NCBI RefSeq assembly: GCF_021044685.1 | Contig: NZ_CP088014.1 | Coordinates: forward strand, 6,434,001-6,498,000 | Source of the DNA: Bradyrhizobium daqingense | GTDB lineage: Bacteria > Pseudomonadota > Alphaproteobacteria > Rhizobiales > Xanthobacteraceae | Reading direction: 5' to 3' | Length of the DNA: 64,000 bases | Shown here: positions 50,612-62,120 of the stretch, in pieces | Layout: each line of letters opens with the position of its first letter | How positions within the stretch are numbered: the stretch's first letter is position 1 | Translations under genes and position numbers: made by a program | Notes under the pieces: model-generated | What the model was told of the DNA's origin: nothing | Databases searched by the model: none | The model's input: only the letters and a program-made list of their open reading frames with translations

Positions 50612-51538
50612 ATGACCATGCGTGCGCTCCGTATCATCGCGGCAACGATCCTGCCTGTCGCGACACAGGCGGCGTGCGCGGACGACACCGAACCGGCGTG
50701 GCGCGCAAGCGCGCTCGCCCTGGTGCCGGCAGGCTATGTCGCCGGCGCAGCCTATCGGACCGAAGGCGCGACCGGGTACCTCGCCGTCTATGCCGCGACA
50801 TCGAATGACCCGCAGACTCCAGCTAGCGTATTCGCTTCACGTCAGAGGCTGGTCGTCACGCTGACTCCGGACGCGACGCGGGCCGTCTCGGCCGAACTGA
50901 AGCCGCGCACCGAGCCGGCTCCGGACGGCGATGACACCGATTTCGCCGAGATGCACGCCGATCTCGCGGCAAAGCGCTCCACCCTGCCCGCAGGTACCGA
51001 ACCCTGCGCTCTCGGCGCCTGGTCCATCGACAAGGATCCGAACGGCCTCAACGTGCGCGCCGAGCCCTCGGTGAAAGCGCGCGTGCTCGGCACCCTGCCG
51101 CCGCCCTACCGGCTCAAGCTCGGCGGAGCGGAGAACACGCCCGAGGGCGGCTGGCTCACCGAATTCCGCATCATCGGCTTCCGGGATGGCTGGTTCCTGA
51201 TCGCGGGCGCGAAGCCGCCGGGCAAAGACTACGAGGACGAGAAGAGATACCCGCGCAACGCGCCAAAACCCTATGCCGGGCGCGGCTGGGTGGCGGCCAG
51301 CAAGGTCGGCGCGAGCTATGCCAATGGCTCCGCACGTGCGGGCGGCTTGTTTCAGGCCCCCTTCATCGACGCCAAATGGATGCCCGCACAGCGTGAGCAC
51401 GGCGGCCCGATTGACGGCGACGGCGGACCGAAGCGACTTCTCGCCTGCAGCGGATATTGGGGCCTGGTCGAGAGCCATGACGGCGTCCGCGGCTGGTGGC
51501 GCGCGCTGTGCTCGAACCAGGTCACGAATTGCAGCTAG
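50612..51538 (+). CDS. secreted SH3-domain protein
   Basis: 308 residues with a signal peptide (RIIAATILPVATQAACA). The second half has a bacterial SH3-type domain (SIDKDPNGLNVRAEPSVKAR, VLGTLPPPYRL), often used for peptidoglycan or ligand binding. ATGs at 50612 and 50618 compete. Ends WWRALCSNQVTNCS with paired cysteines. Confidence 0.72.
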   Translation: MTMRALRIIAATILPVATQAACADDTEPAWRASALALVPAGYVAGAAYRTEGATGYLAVYAATSNDPQTPASVFASRQRLVVTLTPDATRAVSAELKPRTEPAPDGDDTDFAEMHADLAAKRSTLPAGTEPCALGAWSIDKDPNGLNVRAEPSVKARVLGTLPPPYRLKLGGAENTPEGGWLTEFRIIGFRDGWFLIAGAKPPGKDYEDEKRYPRNAPKPYAGRGWVAASKVGASYANGSARAGGLFQAPFIDAKWMPAQREHGGPIDGDGGPKRLLACSGYWGLVESHDGVRGWWRALCSNQVTNCS

Positions 51539-51568
51539 AGCGGACGGATGCGTCCCCGATCACTCGGC

Positions 51569-51641
51569 GTCATGCGCGGGCTTGACCCGCGTATCCATCT
51601 TCGGACGAGCGATGGATGGCCGGGTCAAGCCCGGCCACGAC
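51569..51641. repeat. dispersed repeat, ATGGCCGGGNCAAGCCCGG type
   Basis: Two hairpin units: GTCATGCGCGGGCTTGACCCGCG (51569 onward, GCGGG/CCCGC arms) and GATGGCCGGGTCAAGCCCGGCCA (CCGGG/CCCGG arms, 51613-51637). Same element as 7149-7180. It ends four bases before the fumarase stop, on the terminator side of both genes. Confidence 0.78.
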
Positions 51642-51644
51642 AAC

Positions 51645-53300
<1,656 letters not shown>

Positions 53301-53511
53301 GGGCGATCTCGGGGTTTTGGGGCCCTGGCGGGGCTCACGGCGTAGAAGCGTTCTAAGCCCATTTTGGCCGGAAAAGGAAGGGACCGATGCGCATGGGAGA
53401 GGCTGGCCAGGGCTCGGGAAGGCATTGGCACGGCGCGTGGAAAGGCCGGTCCCCGCCCTTGCGCTTCCCGTCCGCCGACGCTTGAATGCGCGCCCTAAGG
53501 GGCTTTTCATC

Positions 53512-53985
53512 ATGTCATTGAACTTGAACGTCCGCGGCGCGATCCTGGTCGCCGCCGCCATCACCGGACTTGTGACCCTCACCTCACCCGCGCGCGCCGA
53601 CCGCTGCGACGACAGCGCCAAGGAGCTGGCGAGCCAGATCGATCGCCTCAAGGTGAATTTTCGGGCGGCCAATGTCGTTTATCTGACCCACCCGGCAGCC
53701 AAGGAGCTGTCCGTCGGCTGCCGCGGCGATAAATTTTCCATCGAGCTCTATGCCAAGGGCGACCGCAAGCCCAAGCCGGAATTCTATGCGTTGGTGGGAT
53801 CGATGGCGGCGATCGTCTTCACCGTAACGAAGGACGACACTACGACGGGCGCCACACGCTGCCTGAAGCGGATGGGCCTGTTGCGCGGCGACAAGGTCAC
53901 CATGCGTTACCGGCGGCTCAACATGGAGTGCACCCGCACCAAGACGGAAGCGTCGATCGCGATCACGCGCGGCAAGGACGAGTAG
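53512..53985 (+). CDS. secreted protein of unknown function
   Basis: 157 residues. Signal peptide (GAILVAAAITGLVTLTSPARA), mature part with several cysteines (DRCDDS, VGCRGD, ATRCLK, LNMECT), one of which is in a KxTMRYRR segment. Divergent from fumarase, 211 bases away, with no promoter I can fix. No family assigned. Confidence 0.7.
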   Translation: MSLNLNVRGAILVAAAITGLVTLTSPARADRCDDSAKELASQIDRLKVNFRAANVVYLTHPAAKELSVGCRGDKFSIELYAKGDRKPKPEFYALVGSMAAIVFTVTKDDTTTGATRCLKRMGLLRGDKVTMRYRRLNMECTRTKTEASIAITRGKDE

Positions 53986-54050
53986 GGGCGCTCGTCGCTA
54001 TTGCAGCGGACAAGGCGCTCACGTGGCCCGACGCAGCTCGCCCGGATTCC

Positions 54051-54135
54051 GTCATTGCGAGCGCAGCGAAGCAATCCAGAGTCCCTCCGCGGAAACAGAC
54101 TGGATTGCTTCGTCGCAAGAGCTCCTTGCAATGAC
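54051..54135. repeat. dispersed palindromic repeat, GTCATTGCGAG family, copy 2
   Basis: GTCATTGCGAGCGCAGCGAAGC to TTGCAATGAC with the inner GCAATCCAGAG, TCCGCGGA and CTGGATTGC arms. Compare copy 1 at 19844. It fills the start of the 308-base gap to the next small gene; nothing else is identifiable there. Confidence 0.88.
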
Positions 54136-54293
54136 ACTGAGAGGTCTCGTCATCTCCGAGAGACAACGCGGATGAGGCGCGAAAGCCGCCTCATCCACCG
54201 CCCCCCAATCCCTCGCATTTTAGCGATTGCCTTGAAGGAAATTTCGCTCCTTGCAGGGCAGGCTCGATTGCTTCCATGTGTGAGGATTTGCGG

Positions 54294-54467
54294 ATGAAGG
54301 TTTCCACCATTGCGCCCCCGCCGATCGCGATCGTGGTTCCGAACTACGACACGACCAAGCAGCAGAACGATCAGGCCAAGGTCAGGGACGAGGATCCGAC
54401 CTTCAAACCGCAGCCGCCTGCGCCGCTGCCGCCGGGTCAGGGCACGCGAATCGATCAGCTCGCCTGA
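54294..54467 (+). CDS. small proline-rich protein of unknown function
   Basis: 57 residues from MKVSTIAPPPIAIVVPNYDT, proline-rich at both ends. Codon use matches neighbours. I recognise the opening from short conserved Bradyrhizobium proteins; no function known. No signal peptide. Confidence 0.5.
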   Translation: MKVSTIAPPPIAIVVPNYDTTKQQNDQAKVRDEDPTFKPQPPAPLPPGQGTRIDQLA

Positions 54468-54583
54468 TCGGGCTTGCTAGGCGGAAAGCGCCCGGTCCGG
54501 TCGACCGGGGCTTTCGCGTGTCCGGCCGCATCTTCGCCGGATAGCGGGACCAATCTCGTGCGCGGCATCCGGGAATCCCGCGC

Positions 54584-55258
54584 ATGATCGCACGCCTCCT
54601 GTTGCAGAACACGATCTTCGTCGTCGGCATGGGCGCGCTGCTGTTCGCCTCCGCCGGGACATTGCACTGGCCTTCGGCCTGGGTGTTCCTCGTCACCTCC
54701 GCCTTGCTTGGTCCGCTCTGCGGCTGGTGGCTCCACCGGATCGACCCGGCGCTGCTCGCCGAACGCCTGCGGCCGGTCCTGCAAAAGGATCAGCCCGCCG
54801 CCGACAAGATGTTCATGATCGTCTTCGTCGTTGCGATGCTGGCCTGGCTGGTCGCGATGGGTCTCGACCGGCGCGCTCATTTCTCCGAGATGCCGGTTGC
54901 GTTGCAGGTCTTCGGACTCGTGCTGTTCCTGGCCTCGACACTGTTCACGATGTGGGTCTTCCGCGAGAACTCGTTCGCCGCGCCCGTGGTGAAGCTCCAG
55001 GCCGAGCGCGCGCAGCGGGTGATCTCGACGGGACCATACGCCCATGTGCGCCATCCCATGTACAGCGGGATGGTCCTGTTCTTCGTCGGCATGCCGCTGC
55101 TGTTGGGGTCGTGGTGGGGACTTGCAATGGCGCCGGTATTCCCAGTGTTGTTTGCGGTCCGCATCGGGATCGAGGAGCGCACGCTGCGCGAGGGCCTGCC
55201 GGGCTATGCCGAGTACGCAGCGCGGGTGCGGTATCGCCTGGTGCCTGGCGTGTGGTGA
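54584..55258 (+). CDS. isoprenylcysteine carboxyl methyltransferase family membrane protein
   Basis: 224 residues with five membrane helices and the ICMT/PEMT motif: GPYAHVRHPMYSG followed by RIGIEERTLREGLPGYAEY, which together bind the methyl donor and substrate. Known members methylate isoprenylcysteine or phospholipids. Substrate unknown here. Confidence 0.86.
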   Translation: MIARLLLQNTIFVVGMGALLFASAGTLHWPSAWVFLVTSALLGPLCGWWLHRIDPALLAERLRPVLQKDQPAADKMFMIVFVVAMLAWLVAMGLDRRAHFSEMPVALQVFGLVLFLASTLFTMWVFRENSFAAPVVKLQAERAQRVISTGPYAHVRHPMYSGMVLFFVGMPLLLGSWWGLAMAPVFPVLFAVRIGIEERTLREGLPGYAEYAARVRYRLVPGVW

Positions 55259-55285
55259 GAGCAGATCACTCTCCCGTCCGAACCG

Positions 55286-55993
55286 CTAAGCGTCCAGCTC
55301 GCGATAGTGGCGGAAGATGCCCTGCTCGTTGAAGGGAATGCGGCGGCCGCTGTCGAGATAGGCCTTGATGTTCGGCCGTGCGGCGATGCGGTCGTGCAGG
55401 CCGACGAGGCCCGGGATGTCGCTCTCGAACGCCTTCATGCGCTTGGGGAAGGCATAGCGCAGTCCCGCAACGATCTGGAACAGCGAGAGATCGACATAGG
55501 TCAGTCTGCGGCCGGTGACATAGGAGCCGCCGCCATCGGTGAGGAGCCGCTCGAAATAGCCGAGAAATTTCGGCACGCGCTCGCTCCAGAAATCGGCGGT
55601 GCGCTTCTTCGCCGGCGGCTTCTGGTCCTCGTAGTACATCGAAGGCCCGAGCGGATGATGGGTGTCGTGGATCTCGACCACGAGATCGGAGATGGTGAGC
55701 TGCAGCTGGTGCACCCAGAGCCGGCCAGCCTCCGTCTTCGGCGCAAGCCCATGTCGGCCGCCGAGATAGAGCAGGACGTTGGCGGTCTGGCCGATGACGA
55801 GCTTGCCTGCCTTCAGGAACGGCGGCGCGAAAGGCGGCGTGCCCGCATGCGCCTCCATCATCTTCATCATCGCAGCCGTCCCGCGCCGCCCGCGCGCGAC
55901 GTCGACGTAAGCGGCACCGGCCTCCTCCAGCGCCAGCCGCACATATTCGCCGCGGCCCTGGATCTCGGGCCAGTAGTAGAGTTCGTATTTCAT
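55286..55993 (-). CDS. glutathione S-transferase family protein
   Basis: 235 residues from MKYELYYWPEIQGRGEYVRL at 55993. Thioredoxin-like N-terminal domain (about 1-80, with a GQTANVLLYLG that contacts glutathione) and a helical C-terminal domain (GGSYVTGRRLTYVDLSLFQI). Conjugation or peroxidase substrate unknown. Confidence 0.9.
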   Translation of the reverse strand: MKYELYYWPEIQGRGEYVRLALEEAGAAYVDVARGRRGTAAMMKMMEAHAGTPPFAPPFLKAGKLVIGQTANVLLYLGGRHGLAPKTEAGRLWVHQLQLTISDLVVEIHDTHHPLGPSMYYEDQKPPAKKRTADFWSERVPKFLGYFERLLTDGGGSYVTGRRLTYVDLSLFQIVAGLRYAFPKRMKAFESDIPGLVGLHDRIAARPNIKAYLDSGRRIPFNEQGIFRHYRELDA

Positions 55994-56084
55994 GAGAAAG
56001 GTCCGTAAGCGTGGGGCGACGGAACCAATGAAGCAGGCAGCCGAAGGTTCCGCCGAGCGAGCGACGGATCTCACCGAAAGCTCC

Positions 56085-56113
56085 GTCATTGCGAGCGCAG
56101 CGCTCGCAATGAC
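56085..56113. repeat. short copy of the GTCATTGCGAG palindrome
   Basis: GTCATTGCGAGCGCAGCGCTCGCAATGAC is a near-perfect inverted repeat (GTCATTGCGAGCGC outer arm with its complement), the minimal hairpin of the family with the middle part deleted. Confidence 0.75.
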
Positions 56114-56138
56114 CAGTGAGAGAGCTTCGCGCCTTAAT

Positions 56139-56819
56139 TCAATTCGCCGCGAAGCAATACAACAGGCCGTCGCCGCCGGTGGACTTCAGATCGGCCTGCG
56201 AGCAGCCACCGTCGGGACCGCGCGAGGGGTGAGAGCTGTTCCAAGACTTCGAGGGCTCGTCGTCGCGCAGGCCCCGGCGATCAAAATGGCCGACCATCGC
56301 GGCGCCTTGCGTGCTCGACGTCCAGTTCTTGCAGGTGCGATCGTCCGATCCGGCAAACGCGGTGCCGTCTGGTTGCGATCCCGTGAGGATGTCATGCCGG
56401 TTCGGCTGGTCGCCAGCACCGGTGATCCCCTCACCCTTCTCGTTGAGCGCGGTCTGCTTGGTGAGATTGTTGGCGGGTCCGTGCAGGTCAGCCACGTCCT
56501 TGGCTACGACCGTGCCCTTGGCGTTCTGCCACGGTCCCTTGCCGATGCGGTCCTTGGCGTTGACGGCCGGCTTGCCGTCCGCGGCCTGCGTCGAGAGATA
56601 GGCGCGCCAGGTCTTGGTGCCGGCGCCGGCGGCCTGAGCGAGCTTCTGGCATTGCGCGTCGGCTCCCTCGAGGCCGCCGAGATCGGCGCCCTTGCCCGGA
56701 CCGTTGGAGGTCACGAAGAAGGTCATGTCGGCCGACTGCGCCTGCGCCGATGGCGCCGCCAGCAAGGTTACTGCGAGCGCGAGGCCTGTAATCGTCACGG
56801 ATCTGTCGATGCGGGTCAT
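56139..56819 (-). CDS. secreted lectin-like domain protein
   Basis: 226 residues, start MTRIDRSVTITG at 56819, signal peptide ending Ala-Gln-Ala-Gln. The body (TFFVTSNGPGKGADLGGLEG, ADAQCQKLAQAAGAG, WRAYLST) resembles the endostatin/collagenase NC10-like lectin fold found in exported proteins. Three cysteines at the end (RTCKNW, GGCSQAD, LLYCFAAN) could pair. Ligand unknown. Confidence 0.75.
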   Translation of the reverse strand: MTRIDRSVTITGLALAVTLLAAPSAQAQSADMTFFVTSNGPGKGADLGGLEGADAQCQKLAQAAGAGTKTWRAYLSTQAADGKPAVNAKDRIGKGPWQNAKGTVVAKDVADLHGPANNLTKQTALNEKGEGITGAGDQPNRHDILTGSQPDGTAFAGSDDRTCKNWTSSTQGAAMVGHFDRRGLRDDEPSKSWNSSHPSRGPDGGCSQADLKSTGGDGLLYCFAAN

Positions 56820-56963
56820 GTTTCCTCCCGTTGTGCTTGTCGTTGGCCGCCTCATTTCAACCCGATGCGCGCCCGCTTATTCCGATGCGGCGATGCGGGA
56901 CGCCCTAAAGAAAAAGGCGCCGTGCAGAAGCACGACGCCCTTGGTTTGTCCTGTCGCAAGCGA

Positions 56964-57941
56964 TCAGTTGGTTTGCTGGATCGCTGACAATTCCCAGCCG
57001 GTGCCCGGCCGGCGGGCGAAGGTCCAGATCTCGGTCGCCTCACCCGGCTGCTCGCTGCCGGCAACGACTGCGCCGGTGTTGCGGTCGGTCGTCTTGTCGG
57101 TGAGCGCGAAGCGCAGCGCCACCGTGGCGTAGTCCGTCTCGCCTTCGCGCCAGGCTTCCGCGAGGTCGCCCTGCAACAGCTTGACGTTGGTCACCTTGTT
57201 GACGACGTTGCGCGTGCGGTTCTGGGCGAGATCCTGCTCGAAATAGGAGACCATCTCCGGCGTCGCGAGCGTGTGCAGCTTGGCCACGTCCTCGTTCGAC
57301 CAGGCGGCCTGGACTTCGCCGAGCAGCCGCTCGAACGCCTCGTAGTCGTCCGGCTTGATCTCGAGCGGCGCGTTGTTGGCGCCGAAGCCGAAGCCACCGA
57401 GACCGCTGCGATAGTTCGGCTGCGGCGCAGAACCTGCGCCCGTGTCAGCACCGGCATTGGCATAGGCCGGCTGCTGCTGCTGCGCATGACGGCGCTGCCA
57501 CCAGGACATCGCCAACCGCACCACGAGCACCACGAGCGCGATCTGGATGATCAGGCCGAGGATCGAGGACAGGCTGCCGAGGCCGCCGAACAGGCCGCCG
57601 CCGAACAGCATGCCGAGCAGGCCGGCGCCGAGGAAGCCGGCCGCAAGGCCGCCCATGAAGCCGCCGGCGCGTCCAAACAGGCCGCCGCGGGCGGGCGCAG
57701 CCGCGGTCGAATTCATGCCTGCACCCGGCTGGGTGTAGGTGCGGTTGAACTGCGAGGTCGAGCCCGGCGCGGTCGTGGTCGACGGCGGAGCCGAATAGGT
57801 TCGCGAGCCGCGCGAACCGGACGAGAAGCCGCCGCCGGCGCGGGCGTCGGCGGACGAGATCGTCAGCGCGGTCGGCAGCGCAAGCGCCAGCACGACGGCA
57901 ATCGTCTTGAAGACACTGCGGGAGCGTTGCGAGAAAGTCAT
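56964..57941 (-). CDS. Tim44-like domain protein
   Basis: 325 residues from MTFSQRSRSVFKTI at 57941. Signal sequence or anchor, then a Gly/Ser/Thr-rich linker, a glycine-rich transmembrane stretch around residues 90-145, and a C-terminal Tim44-like domain (about 190-320: DDYEAFERLLGEVQAAWSNE, DLAQNRTRNVVNKVTNVKL). Bacterial members bind membranes; role unknown. Confidence 0.83.
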   Translation of the reverse strand: MTFSQRSRSVFKTIAVVLALALPTALTISSADARAGGGFSSGSRGSRTYSAPPSTTTAPGSTSQFNRTYTQPGAGMNSTAAAPARGGLFGRAGGFMGGLAAGFLGAGLLGMLFGGGLFGGLGSLSSILGLIIQIALVVLVVRLAMSWWQRRHAQQQQPAYANAGADTGAGSAPQPNYRSGLGGFGFGANNAPLEIKPDDYEAFERLLGEVQAAWSNEDVAKLHTLATPEMVSYFEQDLAQNRTRNVVNKVTNVKLLQGDLAEAWREGETDYATVALRFALTDKTTDRNTGAVVAGSEQPGEATEIWTFARRPGTGWELSAIQQTN

Positions 57942-58172
57942 GTGCGTTTCCCAAATCCCCGGCATGGGGACGTGCGCTTAAGATGGGCAGACTTCCCGAA
58001 AAGTGAAGCGTGTTTCGGGAGCTATGGCTGCGGCCCTCAGTCGCGGGGATGTGGCAAAAGCTCCTATTTGACAGGGGTTTTACGGGGAACCAGGGGCCGA
58101 CGGTTAGCGCCGGATTTACGACCGATTTCCGCTTTTCCCCACATCAGCGCGAGCCCAGCTGGTTCACCAGCC

Positions 58173-58253
58173 GTCATTGCGAGGAGTGCAGCGATGAAGC
58201 AATTTCCGCGGAGAGATTCTGGATTGCTTCGTCGCTGCGCTCCTCGCAATGAC
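58173..58253. repeat. dispersed palindromic repeat, GTCATTGCGAG family, copy 4
   Basis: GTCATTGCGAGGAGTGCAGCGA to CTCGCAATGAC with inner GAAGCAATTTCC and CTGGATTGC arms and central CGCGGAGAG. It fills most of the 349-base gap between the Tim44-like and cckA genes; nothing else is seen there. Confidence 0.86.
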
Positions 58254-58290
58254 GGAAAGAAAGATCAGCGCGCGCGAGAGAGAGAGGCCG

Positions 58291-60873
58291 TCACCCCTGC
58301 TTCGTCATCGTCTCCTTCACCGCCGCCACCAGCTGGCTGAGCGTGAACGGCTTTGGCAGGAAGTCGAACTGCTGGCCCTCGGGAAGACTCTTCTCGAACG
58401 CATCCTCAGCGTAGCCGGAGACGAAGATGAACCTGATCTCGGGGTTCTGCTCCCGCATCGCCTTCAGCAGTGTCGGGCCGTCCATCTCCGGCATCACCAC
58501 GTCGGAGACGACGAGATCGATCGCGCCGCCCTGCTCCTCCAGCACCTCCATGGCCTCGACGCCGTTCTCGGCCTCGACCACGGTGTAGCCGCGCGAGCGC
58601 AGACCGCGCGCATTCAATGCACGCAGGCCCTCCTCGTCCTCGACCAGCAGGATGGTGCCCTGTCCCGTGAGATCGGTACGCGGCTTGGCCTCCGCTGGCG
58701 GGCCGGCCTCCTTCGATGCGCCATTGGTCGCGCTGATCACGGCTGCAGGCTGCTCGACCTGCGCCTCCGCCTCGGCATGATGGCGCGGCAGGAAGATATG
58801 GAACGAGGTTCCCTGCCCCGGTTCGGAATCGACGTAGATGAAACCGCCGGTCTGCTTGACGATGCCGTAGACGGTGGACAGCCCGAGTCCGGTGCCCTTG
58901 CCCACCTCTTTCGTCGAGAAGAACGGCTCGAAGATCTTGTCGCGAATGTCGGCGGGGATGCCGGTGCCGGTGTCGGCGACTTCGATCCGCACATAGTCCG
59001 CCGCCGGCATGCCCTTGTAGGCAAGTCTGGCCGCTTCGTCGGCGGTGACGTTGGCGGTGCGGATGATCAGTTTGCCGCCGTCGGGCATGGCGTCGCGCGC
59101 GTTCACCGCGAGGTTGACGATCACCTGCTCGAACTGGGAGACGTCGACCTTCACCGGCCAGAGGTCGCGGCCGTGCACGAGGTCGAGCTTGACCTTTTCT
59201 CCGATCAGCCGGCGCAACAGCATGGTGAGATCCGAGAGCGCATCGCCGAGGTCGAGCACCTGCGGCCGCAGCGTCTGCCGCCGCGAGAACGCCAGCAGCT
59301 GCCGCACCAAGGTGGCGGCCCGCGTCGCGTTCTGCTTGATCTGCATGATGTCCTGGAACGACGGATCGGTCGGCTTGTGCGCGTTCAGCAGGAAGTCGTT
59401 CGCCATCATGATGGCGGAGAGCACGTTGTTGAAATCGTGGGCGATGCCGCCGGCGAGCTGGCCGACCGTCTCCATCTTCTGCGACTGGTTGATCTGGTTC
59501 TCCAGCGCGCGCCGCTCGGTGGTCTCGAGCATGTGCACGATGGCGGCTTCCGCCTCGTTCTCGGCCGCATCGACCGGCGTGACGAAGAACTGGCCCCAGC
59601 GCTCCTTGGTCCCCTCCAGCGCCACCTCGACGGGGGCGATGTCGGCCTGGCCTTCGGCAGCCTGGTTGATGGCCGCGATCAGCAGATGCCGGTCGCGCGA
59701 ATTGACCGCGCGGAAGATCGACTTCGAGGCGCTGTCGAGCCCGAGCGCCTGCCCGAGCTTGGCGTAGCGCGCATTGGCGCGCACCACGTTGCCGCCGCGG
59801 TCGACTGTGGCGATCGCCATCGGCGTGTGGTCGAAGAAGCGCATGAAGCGCACTTCGGCGGCGCGGTCGGGATCGCTGCGCTCGTCGCGCGCACGGCTGA
59901 TCACTAGAGTGCGCGACGGTCCCGGGGCGCCGTCGGCGCCGAAGGCGAGCTTGTGGTAGAGCCGCACCGGCATGGTCTTGCCGGTGCGCATGCGCAGGTC
60001 GATGTCGAAGACCTCGGTCTTGACCTCGCCGGGCACCGCGACGATCGAAGTCAACAGCGAGGCGCCGTCGCCGGAGACGATGTCGGTCAGCTTCAGGCCG
60101 CCCGAGCCGATCTCGGCGAGGTCGTAGTCGAGCCAGTTCGCCAGCGTCGCATTGACGTAAGCGAGCTCGCCGGCCGGATTGACCGAGAAGAAGCCGCAAG
60201 GGGCGTGATCGAGATATTCGATCGCGTGCTGGAGCTCCTGGAACACGTCCTCTTGGCGCTCGCGGTCGCGGGTGATGTCGGCGATCGACCACACCGCATA
60301 TTTCCCCTCGCGCTTGCCCGTGCCGAGGGGGCGGACCCGCATGCGGAGCCAGCGGCCCTGGTTGCCGTCATGGCCGGAGATGCGCACCTCTTCCTGCTGC
60401 CGCTTGCCTTCGCGGGCAGCCTTGAGCAGGCGGAACACGGCCTCGGAGACGTCGGGGTTGCCGATGAAGACGCGCTCGACGGGACGCACGTCCTGGGGAC
60501 CGGTGGCACCCGTCAGCGTCAGATAGGCCGCGTTGGAATAGACCACGTGCCCACGGCTATCGGTGACCGCGAGCCCGTCGAAGGCATGATCGGAGATCCG
60601 GCCGATGATGGGATCATCGAGATTGCGGTCGGCGAAGCGGATGATGCCGGCTGCGAAGGCGAACAGATTGAACAGGCCGACCATCGCCAGCACGGCGAGG
60701 ATGCCGAGAATATAGGGCTGCGCCTGCGCGCGGCCGAGCGTCATCAGCCCGACGGCGACCGCGACGAGGCCGGCGGCCACCAGGAGCACGAGCGCGATAC
60801 TGCCCGAGCGCGGCGACGGCTCATGCGCCGCAACGGGCTCGCGTGACAGGTCGTGGTCGGTCTCAGCAGTCAT
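58291..60873 (-). CDS. cckA: hybrid sensor histidine kinase CckA
   Basis: 860 residues. Two N-terminal membrane helices (about 28-50 and 55-75), two or three PAS-like sensor regions (about 95-210, 220-330 and 340-440). The histidine kinase core follows with phospho-His479 in GGIAHDFNNVLSA and the ATPase boxes, then a C-terminal receiver with phospho-Asp791 (SDVVMPEMDG). In Caulobacter CckA feeds the CtrA phosphorelay for cell cycle; in Rhizobiales also flagella. It lies directly before the flagellar genes, which supports this. Confidence 0.95.
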   Translation of the reverse strand: MTAETDHDLSREPVAAHEPSPRSGSIALVLLVAAGLVAVAVGLMTLGRAQAQPYILGILAVLAMVGLFNLFAFAAGIIRFADRNLDDPIIGRISDHAFDGLAVTDSRGHVVYSNAAYLTLTGATGPQDVRPVERVFIGNPDVSEAVFRLLKAAREGKRQQEEVRISGHDGNQGRWLRMRVRPLGTGKREGKYAVWSIADITRDRERQEDVFQELQHAIEYLDHAPCGFFSVNPAGELAYVNATLANWLDYDLAEIGSGGLKLTDIVSGDGASLLTSIVAVPGEVKTEVFDIDLRMRTGKTMPVRLYHKLAFGADGAPGPSRTLVISRARDERSDPDRAAEVRFMRFFDHTPMAIATVDRGGNVVRANARYAKLGQALGLDSASKSIFRAVNSRDRHLLIAAINQAAEGQADIAPVEVALEGTKERWGQFFVTPVDAAENEAEAAIVHMLETTERRALENQINQSQKMETVGQLAGGIAHDFNNVLSAIMMANDFLLNAHKPTDPSFQDIMQIKQNATRAATLVRQLLAFSRRQTLRPQVLDLGDALSDLTMLLRRLIGEKVKLDLVHGRDLWPVKVDVSQFEQVIVNLAVNARDAMPDGGKLIIRTANVTADEAARLAYKGMPAADYVRIEVADTGTGIPADIRDKIFEPFFSTKEVGKGTGLGLSTVYGIVKQTGGFIYVDSEPGQGTSFHIFLPRHHAEAEAQVEQPAAVISATNGASKEAGPPAEAKPRTDLTGQGTILLVEDEEGLRALNARGLRSRGYTVVEAENGVEAMEVLEEQGGAIDLVVSDVVMPEMDGPTLLKAMREQNPEIRFIFVSGYAEDAFEKSLPEGQQFDFLPKPFTLSQLVAAVKETMTKQG

Positions 60874-61027
60874 TTTACGCTGGCGTAGCCTGTCGGCAGA
60901 GAATCAACGCGCTCCGGGGCGCGCGAGGTCCTCCCTGCCTGAATCGGACCCGGAGGTGCAAGGGCAGCAGACGCGAAAGGTACGCTGATTCCCAGATTAC
61001 GGCCATTTCCGGTACTTTTCGGGCATT

Positions 61028-62107
61028 TTATCCCCGCCCGGCGCCGAATCCGCGCTTCAGGCGCATGACGTAGCCGATGACCTCGGCAACCGCATGGTAG
61101 TGCTCGGTCGGGATTTCCTGGTCTATGTCGACGGTTGCGTAGAGCGCGCGCGCCAGGGGCACGTTCTCGACGATCGGAATGTCATGCTCGCGCGCGATTT
61201 CCCGGATCTTGAAGGCCAGATTGTCGACGCCCTTCGCGACGCAGATCGGCGCGGCCATGCCGCGCTCGTAGGACAGCGCCACCGAATAGTGGGTCGGGTT
61301 GGTGATGATCACGGAGGCCTTGGGAACCGCAGCCATCATGCGTTTCTTGGCGCGCTGCTGCCGCAGTTGCCTGATCCTGCCCTTGATGTGTGGGTCGCCT
61401 TCGGACTGCTTGTATTCTTCCTTGATCTCCTGGAGCGACATCTTCTGCCGCTGGAACCAGCTGCGGTACTGGAAGAAATAGTCGGCAATGGCGACGATCG
61501 CGAGCGCGGCCACCACCGCGCCGAGCAGATGGATGGTCATGCTGGTGGTGGCGCCGAGCATGGCCGCTGGGTCGAGCCTGACCATCGCCTCCATGCGATG
61601 CCGCTCCGGCCACAGGATCATGGTCATGACCACGGCGAGCAGGACCAGCTTGCCGACGCCCTTGAGGAAATTGGCCGCCGCCTGCTTGCCGAAGATGCGC
61701 TTGAAGCCGGCGCCGGGCGAGATCTTGTTGAACTTGGGTTTCAAGGATTCGGCGGACCACACCAGCCGGTGCTGGAGCATGTTGCCGGCAATCGCCGCCA
61801 GCACCAGCATCAAGAGCGGCACGCCGATCGCCGCGAGCACGGCGACTTCGATCTGCTGCATCAGCGCCAGCAGAGACCTGCCGTCGGTCTTGATCATCCA
61901 GGAATTGGCGAGCAGGTTGCGCATCGGCGTCAGCAGCCCGCTGCCGACCGAGCCGGCGAAGGTCGAGACCACGAGCGTGCCGCCCGCCATCATGAACCAG
62001 GTGTTGATCTCCTGGCTCTTGGCGACGTCGCCGCGTTCGAGTGCGTCGTCGAGACGCTTTTGCGTCGGGTCTTCTGTTTGACTTTCGGGATCGTTGTCTT
62101 CCGCCAT
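61028..62107 (-). CDS. flhB: flagellar export protein FlhB
   Basis: 359 residues, four membrane helices, and the self-cleavage motif NPTH at 270-273 that switches export from hook to filament substrates. Second member of the export gate with FliR and FliQ, 13 bases after fliR. Confidence 0.97.
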   Translation of the reverse strand: MAEDNDPESQTEDPTQKRLDDALERGDVAKSQEINTWFMMAGGTLVVSTFAGSVGSGLLTPMRNLLANSWMIKTDGRSLLALMQQIEVAVLAAIGVPLLMLVLAAIAGNMLQHRLVWSAESLKPKFNKISPGAGFKRIFGKQAAANFLKGVGKLVLLAVVMTMILWPERHRMEAMVRLDPAAMLGATTSMTIHLLGAVVAALAIVAIADYFFQYRSWFQRQKMSLQEIKEEYKQSEGDPHIKGRIRQLRQQRAKKRMMAAVPKASVIITNPTHYSVALSYERGMAAPICVAKGVDNLAFKIREIAREHDIPIVENVPLARALYATVDIDQEIPTEHYHAVAEVIGYVMRLKRGFGAGRG

Positions 62108-62120
62108 CGGTCGATCCCCG